From the NCBI GenBank assembly GCA_003641555.1, contig QNAT01000118.1:1-5058 (forward strand): a DNA stretch of 5,058 bases, in the 5' to 3' direction. Position 1 is the stretch's first letter. Every line of letters begins with the position of its first letter. Positions 1-5,058 of this stretch are shown one piece after another. The position numbers and the translations under genes were made by a program. The notes beneath the pieces were generated by a model that saw only the letters and a program-made list of their open reading frames with translations, did not search any database and was not told where the DNA came from. The stretch comes from Thermotoga sp. Its GTDB lineage: Bacteria > Thermotogota > Thermotogae > B3-G13.

Positions 1-143
1 AATATCTTCTCGATCTGCTTGCCTTCTCTTTTCTCAATGACTTCATCCATATCCACAAACGGGATGCCGAGAACATCAGATAGCATTCTACCGATCGTTG
101 TCTTTCCAGAACCCATCATTCCAACGAGGAATATTCTCATCAT
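1..143 (-). CDS. aroK: Shikimate kinase, N-terminal part (gene continues past the left edge)
   Basis: Cytoplasmic P-loop kinase that phosphorylates shikimate at the 3-hydroxyl with ATP, supplying the substrate of AroA. Only 47 full codons are visible, about a quarter of a usual 165-175 residue kinase. They carry the diagnostic N-terminus: a beta strand MMRIFLVG, a Walker A loop GMMGSGKTT (residues 8-16, Lys14 for phosphate), then FVDMDEVIEKREG, where Asp31 and Asp33 match the DxD that holds Mg and shikimate. The start is the first of two adjacent ATG codons; AGGAGGAGA lies 4 bases upstream, and the second ATG (138-140) is equally possible. The gene begins 56 bases before the aroC stop, in another frame. 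In Thermotoga maritima the kinase is, from memory, fused to dehydroquinate synthase (AroKB); whether that holds here cannot be seen. The kinase identity is secure; the full domain layout is not. Confidence 0.93.
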   Translation of the reverse strand, partial: MMRIFLVGMMGSGKTTIGRMLSDVLGIPFVDMDEVIEKREGKQIEKI

Positions 144-1224
144 TATATCTCCTCCTGATATCCTCATAGTTGTCATTACCATAGCGCTCGAGAAAAGCTT
201 CTAATAAAACGAGTGCGAGTGCCGACTCTCCTATAACAGAGGCCGCTGGTACAATGGTAACATCTGACCTCACGTATGGAGTGGTTGCAGGCATCATCCT
301 GTCCAGATCAACAGATTTCAATCCCTTTTTCAGTGTCGGTATAGGTTTTACATAAGCAGTAACGATGACCGGCTCTCCATTCGTCATTCCACCTTCTAAA
401 CCTCCGGCATTGTTACTCTTTCTTCGAATATGGGTTTCCTGGATTTCAAACGGATCGTGATAAGAACTGCCAGGCAGGTCTATCTGCTCATTTCCTATGA
501 ATACACCTTTAATTGCAGGAATTGCCATGAAGTAAGCACCGATCCTCGAATCTATCTTTGCGAAAATATCAGAATATCCCCCCAAACCTGCAGGAATACC
601 TTCTGCTACTACTTTGAAGGAACCGCCAAGAGAATTTCCTTCCTCTATCGCACTTTCGATTTCAACGTACATCTGTTCTGATGCAGTGTTATCAGGACAG
701 TAAACCAGGGAGGCATCCCGTCGAGCCAATAGTGTTTCACTTTCACAAGGGATATCATCAGCCTTTATACTCCCTATAGAAAACACGTACGAATACACGG
801 TGATCTTCATCTTCTCAAGAAATTGTTTTGCCAGCGCTCCAAGAGCAGTAAAAGCGGCAGTCCATCTTGCACTGCTTCTCTCCGCGTAGATGTTAAGATC
901 GGGTAATTTATATCTACTCCACGCTGCATAATCAGCATGTCCGGGCCTCGGAATACTCCTGATATTCTCAACTGGATTTTGCCTTCCTCTATTCTTTATG
1001 CGCATTGCAATAGGAGCACCTGTGGTAAATCCCTTCCATATACCGGCCACTGCCTCTGCATGGTCATCTTCGATGTTCATCCTCATTCCCCTTCCGAATC
1101 CTCCCTGTCTCCTGGAGAGCATCGCATCCACTTTCCTGATATCTACCTTAATCCCAGCAGGCATTCCTTCCATTATCCCTACCATGAACTCACCGTGCGA
1201 ATCACCCGCTATAATAACCTTCAA
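88..1224 (-). CDS. aroC: Chorismate synthase
   Basis: Converts 5-enolpyruvylshikimate 3-phosphate to chorismate by loss of phosphate, using reduced FMN; this is the last step of the common pathway. The protein has 378 residues, normal for the family. Visible motifs are GDSHG near the N-terminus (catalytic-type His10), RRQGGFGRGMRM at 38-49, RPGHAD at 93-98 (second His96), ERSSARWTA at 115-123, NNAGGLEGG at 271-279 for FMN binding, KPIPT at 293-297, and RSD at 319-321 with the conserved Asp. The usual ERASARETA block has Trp121 in place of Glu, and GVEIGxGF reads GVFIGNEQ; I take these as lineage differences, since the key residues remain. The start is TTG: its T and G overlap the aroE TGA stop, AAGGTGAT lies 3 bases upstream, and the protein then begins MKVIIAGDSHG as the family should. 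No ATG or GTG lies in frame just upstream. The last 18 codons overlap aroK. Confidence 0.97.
   Translation of the reverse strand: MKVIIAGDSHGEFMVGIMEGMPAGIKVDIRKVDAMLSRRQGGFGRGMRMNIEDDHAEAVAGIWKGFTTGAPIAMRIKNRGRQNPVENIRSIPRPGHADYAAWSRYKLPDLNIYAERSSARWTAAFTALGALAKQFLEKMKITVYSYVFSIGSIKADDIPCESETLLARRDASLVYCPDNTASEQMYVEIESAIEEGNSLGGSFKVVAEGIPAGLGGYSDIFAKIDSRIGAYFMAIPAIKGVFIGNEQIDLPGSSYHDPFEIQETHIRRKSNNAGGLEGGMTNGEPVIVTAYVKPIPTLKKGLKSVDLDRMMPATTPYVRSDVTIVPAASVIGESALALVLLEAFLERYGNDNYEDIRRRYNDENIPRWNDGFWKDNDR
148..156 (-). promoter_or_regulatory. Strong ribosome binding site of aroK inside aroC
   Basis: On the minus strand the bases read AGGAGGAGA, a near-perfect match to the anti-Shine-Dalgarno sequence, with 4 bases between it and the ATG at 143. 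The same nine bases are codons 357-359 of aroC (three Arg as AGG-AGG-AGA). This site decides the aroK start and supports a real internal translation start within aroC. Confidence 0.85.
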
Positions 1225-2009
1225 GCCATCACCTTCTTGAATACCCGTTGAAAGAGATTTTCATCAAGAATACCCCATATTCGAAGATTTTCAATTGCCT
1301 GATGATAAAACATAGACAATCCATTCATCACGATATCAATACCACATTGGGCTGCGAATATTTGAAGAGGAGTCTTAAGGTAGATTACATCGTATAAGAC
1401 CTCTATACTGGAAAGGTCATCTTCCACAATATCAAAACACTCACCTCTCATACCAACCGATGTGGCGTTGATCAAAGTCTTCGTTTCCCTGACAACAGGT
1501 TTGATATCCGAAAGAGAATAAACATCTATGGCAATCCCAGATCTTATCGCAAAATTCTGTGAAAACTCTTGAGCCCTTTTCACAGTTCTGTTCAAGAGAG
1601 TTATCCTTTTAATACCCATCCTATACAAACCGTATACGACAGCCCTTGCAGCACCTCCAGCCCCGATCACTGTGATCGGTGAAGGTATTTGTACATCTTC
1701 AAAGGAGTTTACGAATCCCTTCCAATCGGTGTTATAACCCTTTCCATTGAAGACACAGTTCACTGCTCCCATCTCCTTTGCGTCTCGATCCAATGTAAGG
1801 TACGGTAGTATTTTACTCTTGAACGGAATCGTCACATTGAAAGCATCGTATTTTCGAAGAATATGATGGATCTCATCATCGAAATTTTCGGGTTCGATGC
1901 CTTTGGCTTCATAGGCTGCCTTAATCCCAGCTTCACTAAAATAACGATTGTAAATCGATGGTGAGATGCTTTGTGAAACAGGGTGCCCTATTATACAAAA
2001 GTTCTTCAT
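1221..2009 (-). CDS. aroE: Shikimate dehydrogenase
   Basis: Reduces 3-dehydroshikimate to shikimate, usually with NADPH, in the cytoplasm. At 262 residues it is a typical AroE. The N-terminal substrate domain shows SISPSIYN with Ser14 and Ser16, NVTIPFK with catalytic Lys64, GAVN ending at Asn84, and NTDWKGF with catalytic Asp95. The cofactor domain has the glycine loop GAGGAA (116-121) and then NRT (140-142), where Arg141 and Thr142 suit NADP over NAD. NATSVGM (181-187) and the C-terminal HQAIENL (Gln237 binds substrate) complete the family pattern. The usual HN after the serine motif is YN here, a mild change. ATG overlaps the aroA stop as ATGA, and GAGGTGA lies 4 bases upstream, so the start is firm. 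The motif set argues for AroE proper rather than a quinate/shikimate YdiB-type enzyme, as does the operon. Confidence 0.97.
   Translation of the reverse strand: MKNFCIIGHPVSQSISPSIYNRYFSEAGIKAAYEAKGIEPENFDDEIHHILRKYDAFNVTIPFKSKILPYLTLDRDAKEMGAVNCVFNGKGYNTDWKGFVNSFEDVQIPSPITVIGAGGAARAVVYGLYRMGIKRITLLNRTVKRAQEFSQNFAIRSGIAIDVYSLSDIKPVVRETKTLINATSVGMRGECFDIVEDDLSSIEVLYDVIYLKTPLQIFAAQCGIDIVMNGLSMFYHQAIENLRIWGILDENLFQRVFKKVMA
1228..1235 (-). promoter_or_regulatory. Ribosome binding site supporting the TTG start of aroC
   Basis: The minus strand reads AAGGTGAT three bases before the TTG at 1224-1222. It matches the 3'-shifted part of the Shine-Dalgarno consensus (AGGTGAT). It lies within the last codons of aroE and is the main evidence, with the family N-terminus, for a TTG start. 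Confidence 0.7.
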
Positions 2010-3271
2010 CCTGTCACCTCTTTCAATTTATCGAAGAAATTCGGGAACGATATTTGAACACATTCGGGGTCAGTTATCTCTACCCCTTCTTCACTTATGG
2101 CCCCTGCAATGGAAAATGTCATAGCGATTCTGTGATCTCCCATGGAAGAAATTCTACCCCCTCGTATTCTCTGAGGTCCATTGATCACAAAGCCATCAAC
2201 CTTTTCTTCGATCTCCACACCAAGCCTTTTCATATTTCCAACGAGGGTACTTATTCGATCTGATTCTTTCTTTCTCAACTCCCCTGCATCACAGATCTCT
2301 GTAGTTCCATGAGCAACAGCACCCAACAACACCAATAGTGGCAATTCATCGATCATCTTCGGTATAATCTCTCCTTTCGCTTCAACACCTGATAATCGGG
2401 ATGTGCGAGCTGTTATCCAACCTGTAGGCTCAGGTGAGCTTTTTGTCACCTGCCATTCCACTTTTGCATTCATGTCTTTCAAGATTTCGAGTAAACCGAT
2501 CCTGGTTTCATTCAACCCTACATCCTCGAGCCTGATCTCTGCATTGGGATGTGCAACAGCGAGGGCAATGAAATACGATGCCGATGAAAAGTCACCCGGG
2601 ACCTCAAATTCAATCCCATTTACTTCGGAAGGCATTACCTCTATCATGTTCCCCTTTACTTTTAAATTCGCACCCATATACGAAAGCATTCTCTCCGTAT
2701 GATCTCTGCTTTTAGAGGGTTCTTCCACAGTAGTTTTCCCATGAGCTCTGATGCCTGCAAGGATCAGCGCACTCTTAACCTGGGCACTGGCAACTTCGAG
2801 TTTGTGATAAGTGCCCTTCAATTTCGTACCGCGAATGGCGATAGGAAGGTTTTCATCAGAATTACGTCCCATTATAATACCCCCCATACGCTTCAAAGGT
2901 TTAACAACTCTTCTCATCGGGCGTCTCGAGAGTGATTCATCGCCGTATAGAATGTAGAAGCCCCTGATGGATGAAAGAAGCCCCATTACAATACGAGCGG
3001 TTGTCCCTGAATTTCCACAGAAGAGGGGGTTAACAGGGGTAGAAAATTCTTCAGGTGGAATTACCTCCAATCTTTCAAAGTCCCCTTTAAATCTTACTGA
3101 GAGTCTTTTCAAGATCTCAAAAGTCCTTAAGGTATCATTACATTCGAGAAGATTATAAAGCGTAGTTTTACCAGTCGCAAAGGAAGAAAGGATCAGAGCA
3201 CGATGTGTGATGGATTTATCAGGAGGGACATGCAGAGTCCCACGCACACGCTTTGCGGGCGATATATTCAT
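2006..3271 (-). CDS. aroA: 3-phosphoshikimate 1-carboxyvinyltransferase (EPSP synthase)
   Basis: Transfers the enolpyruvyl group of phosphoenolpyruvate to shikimate 3-phosphate, giving EPSP for AroC. The 421-residue protein is full length for this two-domain inside-out alpha/beta barrel. Landmarks are PDKSITHR (17-24, Lys19 and Arg24), GNSGTT (86-91), RRPMRRV (116-122), SAQVK (162-166), RDHTE (189-193), DELP (308-311, the catalytic Asp308), KKESDR (334-339) and GDHR (378-381). SAQxK, R-acidic-H-T-E and NxTR (254-257) fit the motifs used to define class II EPSP synthases, which tend to tolerate glyphosate; the fourth such motif, GDKS, reads PDKS here. Tolerance itself is an inference, because the active-site Gly89 is kept. 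ATG overlaps the tyrA stop as ATGA; upstream are GGGGGTAAGG bases, a modest ribosome site, so translation probably depends on coupling to tyrA. No frameshift or missing catalytic residue is seen. Confidence 0.97.
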   Translation of the reverse strand: MNISPAKRVRGTLHVPPDKSITHRALILSSFATGKTTLYNLLECNDTLRTFEILKRLSVRFKGDFERLEVIPPEEFSTPVNPLFCGNSGTTARIVMGLLSSIRGFYILYGDESLSRRPMRRVVKPLKRMGGIIMGRNSDENLPIAIRGTKLKGTYHKLEVASAQVKSALILAGIRAHGKTTVEEPSKSRDHTERMLSYMGANLKVKGNMIEVMPSEVNGIEFEVPGDFSSASYFIALAVAHPNAEIRLEDVGLNETRIGLLEILKDMNAKVEWQVTKSSPEPTGWITARTSRLSGVEAKGEIIPKMIDELPLLVLLGAVAHGTTEICDAGELRKKESDRISTLVGNMKRLGVEIEEKVDGFVINGPQRIRGGRISSMGDHRIAMTFSIAGAISEEGVEITDPECVQISFPNFFDKLKEVTG

Positions 3272-4038
3272 GGACCCTTACCCCCAAACATCTTCTTGAG
3301 TTCAGAGGTATTATCCCTCTCGATCAAACGTATAATTCCGTTCAAAGATTCGCTCGCCTCTTTCAAATCCTTGAGTATATTCACTCGGTTGTACTTCACC
3401 ATATCCATTACCATTTCAGGATTTTGTTTCGATAATCTCACTGTTGAATCATATCCTGGACCAGCGAACACTTCAAACTCTTCTCCTATATACCTTGCAG
3501 TAGCAGAAAGAAAGAAGAGCGATTGACTTATCTTTGAAGCGATAACATCGTGTTTTGCAGCACTGATCAAGATGGGATCGGCCCCCAATGCTCCAACTAA
3601 AGAGAGTACTTTCCTCGCATCTAAATCGTTTACTTCAGGAGTTTTACAAAGAAAAAATGTCCTCTCTTCAAACATAGATGGGTCCCAACCGGCTATACCC
3701 TTTTTCTCATTTCCTGCCATAGGATGTCCCCCGATGAAGTGAAGTTTTTTCCCCCTCGCGATCTCAACGAACGGCATCATAGTACTGGAAACGTCCATCA
3801 CAATATTTGGAAATCGAAGATCTTTCAGCACTTTTTCTTCAACATTCATAGGAAGGCATAACAGTAACACATCGGCTGATACATCCTGGTATCCTTTGAA
3901 TCCCTCTATTCCCCTCTGTTTCAACGCTCCCATAATGTTCTTATCGATGTCATTAACGATAACCTTCCAGCCCCTATTTTTCAAACGCAGGGCAATTGAA
4001 CCTCCAATACTACCGCAGCCAAGGATAGCTACCTTCAT
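3268..4038 (-). CDS. tyrA: Prephenate dehydrogenase, short single-function form
   Basis: Oxidatively decarboxylates prephenate to 4-hydroxyphenylpyruvate, the tyrosine branch. The N-terminal Rossmann fold is clear: GCGSIGGS (7-14) and an acidic Asp30 at the end of the second strand, which favours NAD. DVSST (82-86) and GGHPMAG (103-109) form the active site; His105 matches the catalytic His of the family. The helical C-terminal domain has HD (163-164), GPGYDSTVR (193-201) with the prephenate-binding-type Arg201, and QNPEM. At 256 residues it has neither a fused chorismate mutase nor a C-terminal ACT domain, so feedback control of this protein is not evident. An arogenate-using activity cannot be excluded from sequence. 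The gene starts with an ATG overlapping the aroF stop as ATGA, with GGGAGTGG about 7 bases upstream. Its place between aroF and aroA puts a tyrosine-specific gene in the common-pathway operon. Confidence 0.94.
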   Translation of the reverse strand: MKVAILGCGSIGGSIALRLKNRGWKVIVNDIDKNIMGALKQRGIEGFKGYQDVSADVLLLCLPMNVEEKVLKDLRFPNIVMDVSSTMMPFVEIARGKKLHFIGGHPMAGNEKKGIAGWDPSMFEERTFFLCKTPEVNDLDARKVLSLVGALGADPILISAAKHDVIASKISQSLFFLSATARYIGEEFEVFAGPGYDSTVRLSKQNPEMVMDMVKYNRVNILKDLKEASESLNGIIRLIERDNTSELKKMFGGKGP

Positions 4039-5051
4039 CTCAATTCCACTCCCATCACTCGTGAGATTTCCTTAATACCATTTAATAATTCCTCAAAATC
4101 AGTGAAGTTCAAACTCTGCTTGCCATCCGAGAGTGCTGTCTCCGGTCTGGGATGGACTTCTACAAGGATACCATGTGCACCTACGGCGATGGCGGCTCTA
4201 ACCAGAGGTATGATGATATCTCTACGGCCAGCCGAATGACTCGGATCGACAATTATAGGAAGATGAGATTGGAGTCTTACGACGGGAATTGCAGAGATAT
4301 CGAGGGTATTTCTCGTAGCGGTCTCAAACGTCCGAATTCCCCTTTCACACAGGATTATCTTCTTATTTCCCCTGGCTGCAATGTATTCAGCGGAGAGCAG
4401 GAATTCTTCAACAGTGTTCATAAATCCTCTCTTAAGCAATACAGGTTTACCTGATTCTCCCACACTCTTAAGCAGCTGAAAATTCTGAGAGTTCCTGGCA
4501 CCTATCTGTAAAATATCAGCATATTGCGAGACGAGTTCCAGAACGTTAACCCCAACCACTTCCGTAACTATCTTCATGTTATAGGTATCGGCTGCTTCTC
4601 TCATGTAATCGAGTCCTTTTTCACCGAGTCCCTGGAAGGAATAAGGAGAAGTTCGAGGTTTGAAAGCACCTCCCCTGAGTATCTTCACCCCGTGCTCGGA
4701 CAAGAAACTCGCAGTTTCCTCGATCATCTCGCGGTCTTCGATTGCACAGGGGCCTGCCATGATCGTGAAATAACCATCCCCGATCGGTACATCATCAACT
4801 TTAACGATGCTATCCGCACTCTGAAATTCTCTCGCAACGAGTTTGTAGGGTTTAAGAACACGAATCACATCTTCAACACATTGCAATGCCTTGAAGTATT
4901 CGATAGCAAGGTATCTGTCATCTCCTATAATTCCAATGATGGTCCTTTGAGCACCTTTCGAGATGTTATACCCCAATTCGAGTTTCATTGCCAATTCCAC
5001 CACTTTGTTTATCTCTTCGTCACCGCTGCCTGGCTTGAGTACAACGATCAT
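4035..5051 (-). CDS. aroF: 3-deoxy-7-phosphoheptulonate (DAHP) synthase, type I-beta with N-terminal regulatory domain
   Basis: Condenses phosphoenolpyruvate with erythrose 4-phosphate, the committed entry to the shikimate pathway. The 338-residue protein has a ferredoxin-like, ACT-type domain (about 1-70) ahead of a TIM barrel. Barrel motifs include AGPCAIE (99-105), RGGAFKPRTSPYSFQG (126-141), GARNSQN, LLKRGF and DPSHSAGRR (269-277). Metal ligands fall at Cys102, His272, Glu298 and Asp309, the numbers I recall for the T. maritima enzyme, whose structure is known. In that enzyme tyrosine binds the N-terminal domains and closes the active site; the same control is likely here, but the residue I recall as His29 is Asn29 while Ser31 is kept. 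The ATG opens MIVVLKPGS, as in Thermotoga. Only 7 bases lie upstream (TTAAAAT on the minus strand), so no ribosome site or promoter can be judged, and an upstream gene could end there. The gene name aroF follows Thermotoga-style usage; aroG would mean the same reaction. Confidence 0.97.
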   Translation of the reverse strand: MIVVLKPGSGDEEINKVVELAMKLELGYNISKGAQRTIIGIIGDDRYLAIEYFKALQCVEDVIRVLKPYKLVAREFQSADSIVKVDDVPIGDGYFTIMAGPCAIEDREMIEETASFLSEHGVKILRGGAFKPRTSPYSFQGLGEKGLDYMREAADTYNMKIVTEVVGVNVLELVSQYADILQIGARNSQNFQLLKSVGESGKPVLLKRGFMNTVEEFLLSAEYIAARGNKKIILCERGIRTFETATRNTLDISAIPVVRLQSHLPIIVDPSHSAGRRDIIIPLVRAAIAVGAHGILVEVHPRPETALSDGKQSLNFTDFEELLNGIKEISRVMGVELR

Positions 5052-5058
5052 ATTTTAA

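Noticed and set aside
19..204. Plus-strand open frame of 61 codons at the left edge
   Set aside because: It is antisense to the aroK start and aroC end, both better supported; the hydrophobic translation is the antisense of the P-loop region.
937..1251. Plus-strand open frame of 104 codons, with another at 998-1240
   Set aside because: Both lie antisense to aroC, which has full family motifs; the translations show no recognisable domain and no convincing ribosome site was seen.
1958..2263. Plus-strand open frame of 101 codons across the aroE-aroA junction
   Set aside because: It is antisense to two well-supported genes and has a low-complexity-like, Ser- and Tyr-rich translation typical of a shadow frame.
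2403..2702. Plus-strand open frame of 99 codons within aroA
   Set aside because: It is antisense to the middle of aroA and has no recognisable motif.
3203..3526. Plus-strand open frame of 107 codons, with an overlapping frame at 3253-3435
   Set aside because: It is antisense to the tyrA end and aroA start; the composition mirrors the real genes and no function is seen.
4152..4454. Plus-strand open frame of 100 codons within aroF
   Set aside because: It is antisense to the conserved DAHP synthase barrel; a shadow of that gene.
5052..5058. TTAAAAT upstream of aroF as a promoter element or an upstream gene's TAA stop
   Set aside because: Seven bases are too few to support either reading.

Overview
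The window holds one strand of ordinary but very tightly packed metabolism: a six-gene run of the shikimate / aromatic amino acid pathway, all on the minus strand. In transcription order (right to left) it is aroF (DAHP synthase, 4035-5051), tyrA (prephenate dehydrogenase, 3268-4038), aroA (EPSP synthase, 2006-3271), aroE (shikimate dehydrogenase, 1221-2009), aroC (chorismate synthase, 88-1224) and the first 47 codons of a shikimate kinase gene (aroK, 1-143) that leaves the window at its left edge. There are no intergenic gaps. Four junctions are 4-base start/stop overlaps (ATGA three times, TTGA once) and the fifth is a 56-base overlap. I see no promoter, terminator, tRNA, repeat, mobile element or CRISPR array.

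The likely source is a member of the Thermotogota (Thermotoga, Kosmotoga, Mesotoga and relatives). The DAHP synthase resembles the Thermotoga maritima enzyme along its whole length as I remember it, with the same 338-residue length, the same small N-terminal regulatory domain and metal ligands at the same residue numbers. The gene order also matches the T. maritima aromatic cluster as I remember it. The genus cannot be fixed by reading alone.

Together the genes supply entry to the pathway (AroF), reduction of 3-dehydroshikimate (AroE), phosphorylation of shikimate (AroK), addition of enolpyruvate (AroA), formation of chorismate (AroC) and the dehydrogenase of the tyrosine branch (TyrA). Dehydroquinate synthase, dehydroquinate dehydratase and chorismate mutase are not in the window. 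The first two may lie beyond position 1; in T. maritima the kinase is fused to dehydroquinate synthase.

I found no undescribed system. The points worth a second look are the dual-coded 56 bases where the chorismate synthase tail and the kinase P-loop share DNA, a His-to-Asn change at a tyrosine-contacting position of AroF, and the class II-like motifs of AroA.
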